Below are positions 1 to 12,200 of a stretch of 64,000 nucleotides of DNA, one piece after another. The notes beneath the pieces are model-generated. The model did no database searches. It was not told where the DNA came from and saw nothing but the letters and a program-made list of their open reading frames with translations. A program made the position numbers and the translations under genes. The stretch comes from Clitopilus passeckerianus (taxonomy: Eukaryota > Basidiomycota > Agaricomycetes > Agaricales > Entolomataceae). Position 1 is the stretch's first letter. Each line of letters opens with the position of its first letter. The stretch covers positions 891,493 to 955,492 of the forward strand of contig CALYLX010000155.1 in NCBI GenBank assembly GCA_944990035.1. Reading direction: 5' to 3'.

Positions 1-1998
1 GGCATGTTTCCTTGAATAGCGAACAGAGCAGCTGGCCCAGTCACATTATTAGCGTGATGAACGACCCGAGGCGACGCGGTTGGACCTGCCCTCAGCTGGA
101 ACGTGATGGGAGTTGGAGGATCTGGTGTCCGCAAGAGAGAAGCCGATAGAATCGTCACCCAAATAGTCGAACATTCAAATTCAAACGTTCAAACGTTCAC
201 AATCCGCGTTGCTCAAAGAAAAGTATAGGTCCTTATACGAGCTTGTGAAGGTGGAGGCCTGTAGCGGAGACGGACCGATGCATTGTTTCAACTGTAAGCA
301 AGTTCCGTCGTCCCATATGTCCCTCGACCAACTCCTCCTTCCAGGAACATATCACGCTTCATTCTTCCATCTGGAGCTGGTACAAAACCCTATCTCGTAT
401 GTCTGGATCCCTCCCGATTTGACTTTACTAACTTGATCTGACTCTTTCAGATGCAGAGGCCACTTCCTGCTGCACTTGCGAGCACGTACGACCATGAACT
501 GGCACAAGAAATTCCCCATATCACACGCCAGCATCTCAGGCCACGACATACGTCCCGCTACTAGCGCCGAACGTTGAGCACTGCAGATCATACAATGGCC
601 ATGTCTCGGGCAGCTACGAGAGACGTCGCTTGGACCGACGGCGTCACTCGAGAACCGGCTCGCAACTGCGCACATATGAGAACCTGCTAGTGCAGGTCTG
701 CGAGGCTGGTTGAGGGGAAGATATTCGCAACTCCTTCTGGAACTTCGGACTTGGTACGTTATTCTCTTTTGGCTGTGTACGTTACTGACCAATTATGTCA
801 AGATCTTGGCATTTTTCCCGCCAACTTTGAGCCCAAACGATCACTTATCTGGCAGCCAGGTTTTCACCCTGCTGCACCTCGTTTTTCACGCCCAGAATGG
901 CAAAGAACTGGATTGGACAATTGGTTTCGTTCAAGGTAGGCTCGGCCAACCCGTTGCACCTTTCACCCGTTAATTCTTGAGTCCATTTCAGCTCATCCGG
1001 CCTCGTCTTCGAAGCGGGTTCCTCAGGCAGCAACCTATTTCCAGCACGCTCCAAGCATAATCCCTTTTGCTGCTGGTGCAAGCACACCGCAGATGTCAAC
1101 TACGAACTGGGCCCAATCTTCGTCGTTGAAGATGTCGTCGTTACCACCGCGAAAATTGTCGTCCAGCCAAATACAACCTCAATCTTTACAACCTCCACTC
1201 CCACCACCTCGACACAACCCCAAACTGTTACCGAATGCACTTCATGCCAGATCCCTATCGTCCCCATGTCACCTCGACTCTTAAGAAACAGTCGCTACAG
1301 GCTAGCAGATCAAGCAGGGAGAAGAGCAGCTTAGTCGTTTCAGGTGGATATTCCCCAGCTGGACCGGCGGAACGACGGCGCCGCCCTCTCGTAAGAACTA
1401 ACCACCCACCATCCGCTTCTGGAAGCAGCTACCGCACGGGTCCTGGGTCAGCCGCCTCACGCATGCACCGCCGCTGCCAAGGAGGAGGAGGGATACGTAC
1501 CACAATAATCACCAGCGGCAGGACCTGTCCCCACCTCTCTCCATTTCCTCGCTGCAGCAAGTTGCACTCGCCACTCCACCATCTTTCCAAGCTGTTCTCG
1601 GCATCCTCCACTCACTGTTGTTCTGGACTATACGCGATCGCCGGATGTTTCTCCCTCCGGGCGGCTACTGCCCCCCACACATCCTGACCAAAAACCGCCT
1701 CCTCTTCCACCACAATTACCTCCTACTACTCGTGTCTTCCGCTCAAAATCGCACCATCTCCCCTCTCTACAATCGTTTCTACCCCCCAGTGCCTCCTCCC
1801 ATCAGGAGGAAGAAGCGGCCAGAGAGCATGCAGATCCTGGACCTAGGTCTGTCGATGTTGGAAGACAGTTCTATGCCCTTCCTAGCCATGGGTTCTCTCT
1901 AGATATAAGAATGACGGCCCAAATCATTACCATAAGACCGTTGTCCCTGGCTCTCTCCTTGTAGTCACTCTGCTCTCACATCTCGAACATATTGACAA
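1..1998. other. No confident gene; possible decayed Ser/Thr-rich coding segment
   Basis: No family is recognised in this stretch. Around 975-1290 on the plus strand one frame reads as a Cys-containing stretch followed by a Thr/Ser/Pro/Gln-rich run, a composition typical of fungal cell-surface or mucin-like proteins. An upstream piece near 800-940, before a GT donor, contains HAQNGKELD. No continuous exon chain with a start and a stop could be built. The stretch also includes the promoter region of the terpene synthase starting at 1999. It may be a decayed gene or one whose splicing I could not resolve. Confidence 0.3.
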
Positions 1999-3351
1999 AT
2001 GGGCTCTTTCGACGCTCTATGGCGTCGACTTCGTGCTTGGTTGAGATCGAAATTTATCGCAGAGGAGTTCACCATCCCTGATCTCTTGCACTCCTGGCCG
2101 TATCCGCCCCAGCTTAGTACAATTTTACGCTCGCAGCTCTCGCTATCTTCCCTATAACACTCTGGTAGGCCCTCATTACGGCGCTCTAGCACCCGAAACC
2201 GACAAATGGTTGCTTTCTTTCAATGCATTTACACCCGAGATGCAAAAAGCATTCACATCCTGCAACTTTGGTGAGATATAATCGCCTGAGCGTATTCACC
2301 CTCCGCTGACGAGATATTCTCTCCTTCTGTAGCCCTGATAGCACTTTGTGGCATACCTAAAGCCAATAAAGGTTAGTGATGGTGGCCCTGCTTTCTTGAT
2401 ATCTTCTCAATTGCCGCAGATGCTACGAGGGCTGCTTGCTATTTGATGAATCTCTTTTTCTTTGTTGATGAGTTTACAGATGCAGAAGATGAGTCTGGAG
2501 CACTTGCGAAGGGAACAGTCGTAAACGATGTACTTTCCAACCCAACAAATTCACGGCCGGAGGGAGAGTGGATTGGGGGAGAAATTGCACGGCAGTGAGT
2601 TTCGACATCCCTAAATATGTTTTATTCCTTTAACTGTGCTCCTAAGAACATTTGAGGCAACATCTAACTCATCTACTCCCACAACCCAACGGCGGTTGGT
2701 GCGAGAGTGTTCATTGTTCCTTGATTCTCTTGTTACCCAGGCAAAATACAGGAAGGGAAGATACCCTCTTTTGCGCAGTTTCTGAAAACTCGGCGCTACA
2801 CCATAGGCGTGATCCTGGTGTTTACCAACATCGAAATGCATACGAGTATCCCAGACGAAGCTTCCCATCATCCAATTGTAGAGCTTCTCAGGATCTGTGC
2901 CACTGCTATGGTTGTCATTACGAACGTATGTTGAATCATACTACTCTGTTGATTCTTCTTCTAATATCGTCCTCGTGCGTAGGATCTTTTATCATATAAT
3001 GTTGAAAAAGCTCGTGGTGATGACTTGCATAACTCGGTGACAGTCATCATGCGACAGGAAGGCCATAATCTCCAAGATGCTATTGCTTACCTTGAGAGAT
3101 ATAACAATCGAGTGGCAGGGACTTTCCCAACGGCTAAAGACCACGTCCCTTCATTTGGTGATTCGATTGACGCCGAACTTTGTCAATATATTGATGGAAT
3201 GGGCACGTGGGTAACGGGAAATTATTGGTGGAGTTTCGAGAGTACACGGGACCTTGGTAGCAAAGGGCTTGATGTCATGAAAAACCGCACCGTCAAACTA
3301 CTGCCGAAGATAGATCCTCCTTCGGGAGTTTACATGAATATTCCTGAGTAG
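1999..3351 (+). CDS. Sesquiterpene synthase (class I terpene cyclase), one apparent frameshift
   Basis: Class I terpene cyclases of mushrooms convert farnesyl diphosphate to sesquiterpenes using metal bound by a DExxD and an NSE motif. I read exons 1999-2116, 2169-2270, 2333-2371, 2420-2594, 2647 to about 2936, and a final exon ending at 3351. Start chosen: the ATG at 1999, which gives FTIPDLL, the usual N-terminal motif of this family. Seen: DEFTD (the DExxD motif) near 2470, RR of the RRxT region near 2795, and an NSE-type NDLLSYNVE created by splicing at about 2936/2983, with the conserved KARGDD after it and a WSFE motif near the C-terminus. Odd point: between QAKYR and EGKIPSF (about 2750-2758) the frame shifts by one base, as if one G were missing from a G run. 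That is either a real inactivating deletion or an assembly error. The rest is intact, about 345 residues. The secreted FAD oxidoreductase at 6222 is the only nearby candidate tailoring gene; no P450 was seen. Confidence 0.82.
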
Positions 3352-3448
3352 CTACTGTCAATGTCAAACGTGGAGTACACAAAATTGACTAGGATTCCAT
3401 CTTGCCGAAGAAGTCCATGCTGATCCCTTCCCGAGGCTCGCCTTCGAT

Positions 3449-4080
3449 ACTCGTAGTTGTCAAAAGTGATGATAATTATGTAAGCAGCGGCTCACGTCGA
3501 GCTGGTTGAGACAAATCCCTACGTACAATAGTACACATGCGTCAGAATATTAATTCCTTCGGGTGATAGCTAAATATAATCTATAAACGTACAACTGTAC
3601 CATATGAAGGTGATTGAACGTGTTACACACGCTGTGGTAACGGTTTTACCTGAGATCTGGCCATTCAGTTCGGCCATCAAATGGAGGCTGGAAACAATCT
3701 AGCGCATATCTCAAAACTGAGCAGACTCACCTATATTTCTGAGAGGCCTATCTTTTATTTTATCCTAGAATTAGTCAAAATCAACATCTCATTGTGTTTT
3801 CAAGGCTAGTCCTCCTCCTCGAATTATGAGAAGATTTTATGGCATCAATTGGCCTGAACTTGGTCTGAGAACGTATGAATATGCTCCTGTATCATCCACC
3901 ATTCACTCAGATACTTTGCGCTCCTGTCTGTATACACAAGCAGCATGTATATACCTACTGGAAGCAGGAATAGTTGTCAAAATATGTGTGGGCTATTTTA
4001 CGGAGGGATTTATTTCAACGCGCCAGACCTGTCGCGAGAGGCTGCTTACATAATTATCATCACTTTTGACTACTACGAGT
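3449..4080. repeat. Inverted repeat, two 40-bp arms (3449-3488 and 4041-4080)
   Basis: The reverse complement of 3449-3488 matches 4041-4080 at 39 of 40 positions. Weaker similarity continues inward from both arms, roughly to 3540 on the left and back to 3985 on the right. Read outward from the centre, the right arm on the plus strand and the left arm on the minus strand encode nearly the same peptide (AAYIIIITFD then YEY). This suggests two head-to-head relics of one duplicated sequence rather than transposon termini. No transposase lies between the arms. Confidence 0.8.
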
Positions 4081-4239
4081 ACGTAAGGTGCACAGCTCTT
4101 CCGTGTGTACCATATGACGAGCCGGTCGGTGGCGAGATGGTCAAGCTCGAGGTCTGGACATCGTTAAGCTTCTCACACGCACTAACCATCAAATAGCGGT
4201 AGTGAATGATTTTTCTCTTATCGTGTCGAGCCTTTGAGA

Positions 4240-4480
4240 GCAGTGCAGGGGCCGGAAGGGGCGTACTTTATAACGCCATTGCGGTTATCTCATCAGAGCA
4301 AGCAGTGGATGTGCAAACGGCGATGAACGAGGTCAAACGACGACTTTCGGCCACGGCGGACGAGTTCGAACCCTTGTTCGAGAAACTTCGCAGGAAATAT
4401 GTTAATGATGATGGGAGACTGGTTACAAAGCTGGTTCAGGCATGCAAGGATATGATAGCAGGGAATTGTGAGTGGTCAAG
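4240..4480 (+). pseudogene. Relic of a second terpene synthase (C-terminal fragment)
   Basis: One plus-strand frame reads NAIAVISSEQ, then a helix-like stretch, then KDMIAGNCEWS. The order and spacing match the segment that follows the NSE motif in basidiomycete sesquiterpene synthases, where an HN-x-I-x-V-x-M helix is followed by a W-V-x-G-N-x-x-WS motif; the upstream synthase has HNSVTVIMRQE and WVTGNYWWSFE in the same places. I find no N-terminal DExxD half and no coherent continuation. It is therefore called a fragment, possibly left by a tandem duplication of the gene at 1999. The assignment rests on this short similarity alone. Confidence 0.4.
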
Positions 4481-6166
4481 CTCTTGCTTGAGATATAAGA
4501 TGGTTTTGATTGCGCCTTCAGGACACTATCTCTCTCTTCCTTTCTCGGTTTATCTATTTCTGTCTTTATATGGTGTGACATCTTTACAAGAGAGCATAAA
4601 ACTCGGTCATGTTGCATATGGTGTTTGCTGGTTTAGGATGAATGTTTTGAGAGACAAATGAACAGGCAAGGAACTAAGTCGATCATTATGATCGGCGGCA
4701 GTCTGTCTGGGCTCGGAATTGGTTTCTTTCTTCCTTCCATCATGTCGTCCACGACTGCACCCATCCATAGGAGCCATACACTGAAGCTGAAGTAACCAGG
4801 TACGTAAGCTACGCTGTGAACCACTGGCATGATACAGATGCGCTTTGTCGAGATTGACGGAACTGCCGTGGGTCTGGGACCTGGTTGAACATATGTCAAT
4901 ATCCCACCTCGTATTGCTTTCTAGATAGTATTTACTTTCGTCCCAACTCGGTTCAGTAGAAGCGGTCAGTCTTCGTCTACGTTGTTGATTGCCTCAGGTT
5001 GTGGCTTGCACATTGTTAATCTCCCCAAAATGAACTCATTTCCGGCACCATAATCACCATGATTTGGTGCATGGGTTTGTCCGGCTGGACACCTATTCCT
5101 GATTTTTCTAAGTGCAGAACCGCATTCTCGTTGTATGAGGCTCCCTGTGGCAATTCCTTGAAGGTATGTGTTGAATTGAACGCATTATCACATGGTAACC
5201 TATTCATCTCTTGTTCCAAGGGTGTTCAAGCAAACGTCCGCTGAAGGAGAAGGCCCTATAATCAATAATCAGTACCAGCTCCGTGGTCAGTTCGTCGTAT
5301 TCTGTCACATTCTGTGCGCCGTCGTGTTAGCCGGGGTGTTTGCCATGTGTCTCTTCCAGGCGAATGGATAACATTCAAACATTCGAGTACGTGTTCGAGA
5401 TTGAAAAATGCATTGAGCAGAGTTGACATCGCACTGCTTCTTGTCGCTCTTAGCTGGGAATTTCGTTCTATCTTGGCTCGAGCGATGTCATTTAATCGAT
5501 GTATGGGTCTAAACTCCGGAGTTGCCAAGCGTTGCATGATCGACTCACGGCTTATCTCTCAATACCAAGGTCCGATCTCGGGATCAACCAAGCCTTCAAC
5601 CCCGCTCTGCTATTCATAGCTATCCATACGCCTATTCCGAAAATCGCTGTCAGCGCGCCAATGAATTGATTACCGCAGAACAGGCACGGCTAATGTTGAG
5701 GGGTTTTCTCTCGGCAGCTACGTCGATCTCTTGGCCACTATCAGCATTCAGACTTGCGGTACCGGAAGAACTTTTTCCATAGCAATCCGACGTACACCTG
5801 AGGGCCAGGCAAAACACTTGGCGACAAGATATATCAGGCCAATCTCGTGAGGCTTCCTCATGTAGAGGGTTCGCTTTTGGTTTGGCTGCTGTCAGAGCAG
5901 CACATCATTGACTACGGCGAATCCAGAGAGGTAGCGTGGCTGGATGAACTATTGATGCTCTGCAGATCAGCCAGTTGCTTGGTTGGAGGCAGGCCGTCAA
6001 TCTGCGGACGCAGCGCCAAGGCCCAACTTACAATTCACTCCTCGTTCAGCAAACGGTAAGAATCTACTTTTTGCGATACGCGTGGTCATGCATGCTCACC
6101 TGAACTCAGTGCAAGAAATGACCACTGCCCGCTCCATATCTCCTCTTCAAGGCGTTGTCATAATGG
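4481..6166. other. No gene recognised
   Basis: Only short overlapping open frames are present here. A frame near 5030-5220 has hydrophobic character (IITMIWCMGL) but no start, stop or splice chain that I could support. Some of this could be further debris of the terpene synthase region. Nothing else was identified. Confidence 0.4.
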
Positions 6167-6173
6167 TATAAAA
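6167..6173 (+). promoter_or_regulatory. TATA box of the FAD-oxidoreductase gene
   Basis: TATAAAA lies 49 bp upstream of the ATG at 6222, in the right orientation and at a plausible distance for a fungal core promoter. Confidence 0.55.
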
Positions 6174-6221
6174 GGTGTTTCGTTTTGTCCCAGGTATTTA
6201 CCAATTTCTACATCGACACCG

Positions 6222-8132
6222 ATGACGGTCTTCATATCGACGCCACTTCTACTGCGACCCACCTTTCTCATAACTCTACTATCTGCCCTTCAAACCAGCG
6301 TCAACGCTGCTCCTGACCTTCCAAATGCTTCAAAGGCATGCCAGGAGCTTGAACAGCAAATCCCCTCTATCGTTCATCTCCCAGGTCCGAGATCTTACCT
6401 TTGATATCAAAATCATAGCTAAGAGATATGAAAATTGGGCACACAGACACTTCGGAGTATAGGACGACCATACAGCACTATGAATCAGTCTCGTCACAGA
6501 ACTCAACGTGCGGGGTGGCCCCGACGACTATTGCGGACGTCCAGACTACTGTAAGAGTATTACGAATCTGGGTTCGCCAGAAACTAAGTTTTCTACGTCT
6601 TTTTAAAGATAAAAATCATCGGAAGGGATGACATTCGATCGCCATTCGCAGTATGTGATCTGCTTTCCTTCGTCCTTGACAGAACCACTCATCTGACCGT
6701 CCCGCCTCAACTAGATCAAATCCGGTGGCCACATCATGAACCCGGGCTTTTCATCAACTCCAGGTGTCCAGATCTCTCTCCACAACTTCCTTGACTTCGA
6801 TTATGACCAACAGGCCCAAACCGTGAAGCTGGGCTCTGGTTGGACCTTCGATAAGGTCTACGACAAGCTGGATCCTTACAATAGGACGGTAGTGGGCTCG
6901 AGGATTGAGGGCATTGGTGAGATATTCACTATATCTCGTCCACGGATGTTGGGCTCATCAATGCATCACGATAGGAATGGGATTCCTCTACGGAGGCGGA
7001 TACTCATGGTTGACCAACCAGTATGGATTGGCGATCGACAACGTCATTGCATATGATCTCGTTTTACCGAATGGGACGTACGTCAACGTAACCGAGAAAG
7101 ATCAGCCCGATCTATTCTTCGGTCTTCGTGGTGGGTTGAACAACTTTGGGATCATCACGAGTGCTACGGTCAAGACTTGGCCTACGGGAGGTGTCTGGGT
7201 ATGTCGAAATCCTCCTCGTGGTGGAATCGGAACTAACATTTACAAATCGGCTAGGCTGGCAATAGAGCGTACTCTGTGGACCACAGCGACGAAGTAATGA
7301 AAGCTCTTGAAGACTTCAGTATGAACAATAAGGATGAGAAAGCCATCATGAACGCGGGTTATGCTGTTACACCCGATCAGGTACGTCCCTTTGGTACAAT
7401 ACCCGTAATGAAAAATGCCGATAACATATTTGGTCCAGACGGCCTGGTTAATCTTCTTCTACTACGACGCCCCAGACCCAGCACCCGCACCATTCACAAA
7501 ATTCTTATCCATCCCCGCAGAGAGCGATACCACGAAGATCACTAGGCACAGTCAATTCATCAAAGAAGGTGCTCTGCCTCCGTAAGTCAAGTCCCCTTGT
7601 CGATCATTTTATTATAGATTCTCTGAACCTGACATCACCTAAATACAGCGGTGTGGGCTGCTTGATCAACGGTGTCCCAGTTTTACGTTACACAATACCT
7701 ATCATACAAGCCGGTCGATCCATTGTGGATTCCGTCCACACTGCAGCCGTCGCCGCCAACCGATCCGTTGGAAATACGATTTGGTTCGCAGAGCCGTTCC
7801 ATAATCATTTTGCGCATTCGACGTTCCCTGCTGCGTACCCCTACTCTCCATCGAACCCCGTGACACCATCCAACTTCTGGTTCGACTACACCAACGCAGC
7901 GGATTATGACTATTTCCATGGCGTTATAGAGAAAGCGGGGAAGGATCTGCAGAGTGTAGTGGTGAAAGAGGGGCAAGGGAAGTGGAGTGACGTGGTGTAT
8001 TCAAATTATGCGATCCCTGGGACAGCCTTGGATATCGTATTTGGCGAGAGCGTGAAGAGGATGAAGCAGATTAAGCGTAAGATCGATCCCAAGAACGTCA
8101 TGTCGCTCCTAGGGGAAGGATTCCTCGTTTAG
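6222..8132 (+). CDS. Secreted FAD-linked oxidoreductase (PCMH/BBE type)
   Basis: This family binds FAD through a PCMH-type domain and oxidises sugars, alcohols or specialised metabolites; the substrate cannot be told from sequence. The start at 6222 gives a hydrophobic signal peptide ending near VNAAP, so export is likely. After splicing the protein reads on through STCGVAPTTIADVQ, IKSGGHIMNPGFSS (the SGGH segment that carries the flavin-linked His in relatives), GFLYGGGYSW, and LRGGLNNFGI, all hallmarks of the family. The C-terminal BBE-like region ends with KRKIDPKNVMS before the stop. Introns are about 50-65 bp, and the frame is continuous through all junctions I checked, giving roughly 480-500 residues, the usual length. 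It has a clear TATA box. Neighbours: terpene synthase remains upstream and an I66-type inhibitor downstream. A role in modifying the terpene product is possible but is inference. Confidence 0.85.
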
Positions 8133-8478
8133 CTCTTTTATTAGAACATGTACTTCTTGGAAATATATGACTGTATTGGTAGAAATGATCCAATAGATTC
8201 TTCAACTGCCCAACCATGAAAATTTGTTTCACTTCGACTCCAAAGGACGTTCGCGTTCTCGTTGCCTACCTTTCCTCTGATGCCTTCGCGATTTCCATGG
8301 CAGGTTTTCGGGTTCGTCCCTTCGCAAGAGACTTATTCTAAGTCACACCGACAGGATATCCACCAAATTTGTGATGTTCGGTGACACGGTGACAGCCCCA
8401 TTTCACGTTCTCCTCGGTTGCATAAGATCAATATCATTCACATCTTACTCTACGCCTGCAAATCATTGTCCTACCACA
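8133..8478. other. Intergenic, convergent 3' ends
   Basis: This separates the 3' ends of the FAD oxidoreductase (plus) and the I66-type inhibitor (minus). No coding signal or hairpin terminator was noticed. Confidence 0.5.
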
Positions 8479-9123
8479 TCAAAACAACTCAATGCGGCGA
8501 ATACGGAATGTTTGTGTACGAGGAAACACAGGGCCGCCATCGAGAGGTCTCACCGCGATCTAATAGCGTGGTCACAAAACAGTCAGTCAGGATATCTTAC
8601 GCGAAAAACGTAAAGACGTACGGGGGATTCAACCTCGTCGTCCGTGGCCACCCAGCCTCTTGTACGGTCTGCAGTTTGGATGCTCAAATAGAGATACCGT
8701 AAATCTATGCATCACTCTGAACGAAACTAATGGGTGGCTTACGTGAACAACTGCAAGTGCTCCGGACCAGTCTGCGTGATCACCCACTCCTCGGGGGTGA
8801 ATAACTTCGCGGGGTCAGCAAAGACCGCACCGTTGACGACGGCTGTGGGGAATCCGGCGTTGGATAGGATGTAGCCGCCCTTTAGACCTTTTAAAAACTC
8901 CCACTGATATAGATAGCCATTAGGAGGGGGAGGGGTTTGGTACCGGATATAGTGTTGTTATACGTACGCGGACCTTGCTGGGCTCGTACCGCGCGGGGTT
9001 CTTGACGACGGGTTTGGGGTTGAGAGAGAGGTCTTCGTGGTCTGTGCGGGAGACGATGCCGCCGTTTTGGCCGACGACGGAGGCAATGGTATAGAGGCCA
9101 ATTGGGAAGTCGGCGGTGCTCAT
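8479..9123 (-). CDS. Mycospin/cospin-like serine protease inhibitor (I66 type, β-trefoil)
   Basis: Members of MEROPS family I66 are small cytosolic or secreted β-trefoil proteins of mushrooms that inhibit serine proteases and are thought to protect fruiting tissue from grazers. Exons: 8968-9123, 8743-8903, 8601-8682 and 8479-8559 (156, 161, 82, 81 nt), giving 159 residues; intron phases are 0, 2, 0. Supporting sequence: N-terminal FPIGLYTIASV, a proline-rich NPKPVVKNP loop, PEEWVITQTG at the end of the second repeat, and a final FRIRRIELF strand. The length matches cospins (about 150). No signal peptide is present. A TATA box is at 9212-9218. Protease specificity depends on loop residues and cannot be assigned. 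Three other loci in this window (25424, 31754, 44721) share the exon pattern. Confidence 0.75.
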
Positions 9124-9211
9124 GGTAATGATGATGTAGGGAGGTGGTGGGTGGTGGATGAATAATGGGGGAGGTCGTTGTTGTTGTTGGGTGGGGGAGG
9201 GTATGGTGGGG

Positions 9212-9218
9212 TTTTATA
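9212..9218 (-). promoter_or_regulatory. TATA box of the I66-type inhibitor gene
   Basis: TATAAAA on the minus strand, about 90 bp upstream of the ATG at 9123. Confidence 0.5.
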
Positions 9219-12200
9219 CATATCCGAAAAGATGGCCGATGGCTTGGAGAATGTCGCAGCAGCATCAGGTTATCTAGACTTTTTGGGTGCGACAGGTTGC
9301 GTGAAGGATGAATGGAAGCAAGAGCGTTCTTGTTTCGTAGACGTTTCGCTCCAACACATACGCCGCTGTACGAGGGCTGAAGGAACGCCGTGTAATGAAG
9401 TTTTTCGCAAGCCGCGTGACACGTTCGGCGGGAGCAATGACCCAGATGCTTGGCAGAATTGGGGCACAAGGCTCGAGATCGTGTCATTTTCCTCGCGGTA
9501 AGTAGTAGTTCCTTGGAGCCTAGGTGTCAACGGGCTGCTAAGTGTCAGAGATAGAAGCGAAGAGTGTCGCGGATGCGGGCCGTCGTCTAGTAGATCAGAA
9601 GTGTCTTCGCGATCGATGGATGACAGCCAGCAAGAAGTACCAGGAGTCCTTGGCTTGCCCCGATTATTTCGTGAGATGACGTACGGCTCTCGTGGTGGTA
9701 CGGATGCAATCAATCTGTGAGGGCGGACGAGAATAGTTCCAAAAGTGTCTTGCATTTTCCAGGATGCCAGTCAGGTGAACGACAGCTACAATGCTGATGT
9801 TACAGATGTACAGAAATGAGAATGCTTACGCGACTACGCGTTGTTTGGTCCTGTTGTTGTTACTTCGCTCTGAATTTGCATGAGCGTGAAGGCATGTCCT
9901 GTATGCTCGATATTCGTGGGACTGGCTTGAAACTCATTTATATGTTTGACATTGCAAACGGCGGTCACCAAAGCTCGACGTCGACGGCCACACCCAGCTT
10001 GTCCGATGAGCATGGTTATCGGCACGACGAATTTTCTCTGCCTTAACCTCGCTAGCAACATCAAAAACAATACCACCGTCCCTGCGACAGATTCATCGCA
10101 TGAATCATCGACAGCTGTCCAGACATGTGGCCATTCTCGCCAACAGTGACAAGCTTGCTACTCCAGGTGCAGGAACATATTGTACGTTTCTTCTGTTCGA
10201 CCTCGAGGGTGACCCGGTTCATATACGAGTTTCGTCAGTCGCAGTGAGGACCCGTCGGCAACACCAACGAATTCCGGTTAGACGTGCCACGGATGCGGGA
10301 GCGGGAGAGGATGACGAGGAAATATCTGGCCCCGTCACGACCCAGATATCGCCGGTTCTCTGGAACGTTCCTCCACGCCAACTCCCACATAGCCATTTTT
10401 GCTCCACCGCCTGTCGCCATCCGCTGCCAGAGGCTCCGAGTCCCGTCATACCAGGGAGTGTAACCCTGATTCCTCGTCCGTCTCCTTGGAGGTCGCCCAT
10501 CAGACATCCTGAGCTCTAGACCTAGAACTTGAAGGCTGAACACACTGCGTTACACCAAGTCGAATTCAAGATTCTGGCTATCTTCACCGAGGAACATATC
10601 TTCCTCACTACCGTCTTGTGCAAAAGGAACCAAAATTCATGTTCCTCCCAATTCGACCAACCCTTCCCACGTCACTGCTGTAGCCAAAATCCGCTACGGA
10701 GCAGCAGTCATACCCCTTCATAATTCTGACGTGAAACGAAACAACGAGCAGTTTAGAGACCATATCTGAAGAAGTGGCTCCTCCGCGTCCACCAAACCCC
10801 GTTCACGTTGATGTTCTCGCCGCCTCCACCACCACCACCACTTCGCCTTCCATCGAGGTTGGGAATATACCTGTTATCCTCGGCAACCACAGCGGGAGCG
10901 ACAACCACCTTCATGCTTGTTCTCAGTCACAGAATGGCGCAGCTGTATTGTGGATGATCGAGGCAGGCCTGGGTCTATGACAGGAGAAGCAGGAGTTGGA
11001 GAGGGACTGATGCAGTATCAGCGGCAGTGGGAGTACAAGACGATGAAAACCCACCTCCGAATGTCAATGACACGAGCACCTCGCTCCCGCCAGAAAAACA
11101 TGCCGCCATTTGCAGCAGTTGCTGGCGCCACCCCTGCACTCGCTCTCCCCCGCTGTTGCCTGATACCAGACATAGGTGGTCCGTGCCCTCCGACTCCATG
11201 AGGGATATTCCTTGTCGTCGTCGTTGTTCCCGACCTCCCAGCCCCCGAATATTTCATCTTAACCCCACCCTAAGACCTACCAGCGCTGTAGCATATGCCT
11301 TTGGCGACCTGCGGCATGGACCTACGTTATTGTCATCCCCGAACGCGCACTCCTCTGCAACCACTCGCCCCGCCGTCCTTCACGTCGCCTGCTGAGTGTC
11401 CTGGGCAACGCTCGGGCCAAGTCCTCCCATGCGCTCCACCTCTCACTGGTGCCTTCGCCATTTTTATTACTTGCCGTTGCTTGCTCTGCACATCTTTTCC
11501 CCCGTTATCGTTCAACGCCAAATGCGGGTCGGGTTCGATAGAGGATGGCCCGTGCACCCCACTATGAGGAGCCTTCCCCGTCGTCGCCCTTATCCCGGGA
11601 GACTGGTTCCCAAACCCTCCATCTTACTCTTACCCCACCTCAAGACATAGCGAAGCGTTCCTGGCGAACTGCTACCAAGGCCTACGTCATTGCCATCCCC
11701 CAACATTCACCTGGAATCAAAGACTCGTCCCGGCATCCTCCATGTTCATTTGATGCGAGCCTTGGCCAGGGATCTGACCGACGGCTGCCTCCGTCTGGAA
11801 TGGGGGTATCGTCGTCCTAGAGGGGATGAAGCAGAAGGGAAGGAGTGGAAGAAGAAGGACAGCTACTTCAACGGCCCGTTGTGCTGGAAGATCAGGTGCC
11901 ATACTGGAGAATACCCCTCTGCCAATGCCTGCGCCAACGGCAGCAGCACTACTGGAAGTCAAGCCTTCGCTTGCTCGTGCCAAGGTGTCCGAAAATCTGC
12001 CCCAGCCGTCGTTGAGAGGTGGTCGTGCTCAATCCCTATCTCACCGACCGCGGTATCCCAGGCACCTGCTCTGCCCTTCAAAAGTTCACCTCGAACGGCC
12101 CACACCGCAATGGCACCGTCGTCGCTCCGGGGTCGGCATTGAACCACCTATGCTCGCAGGTCCGGACTACCGCTATCCTTCTCCTTCCACGTTGCCCTGA

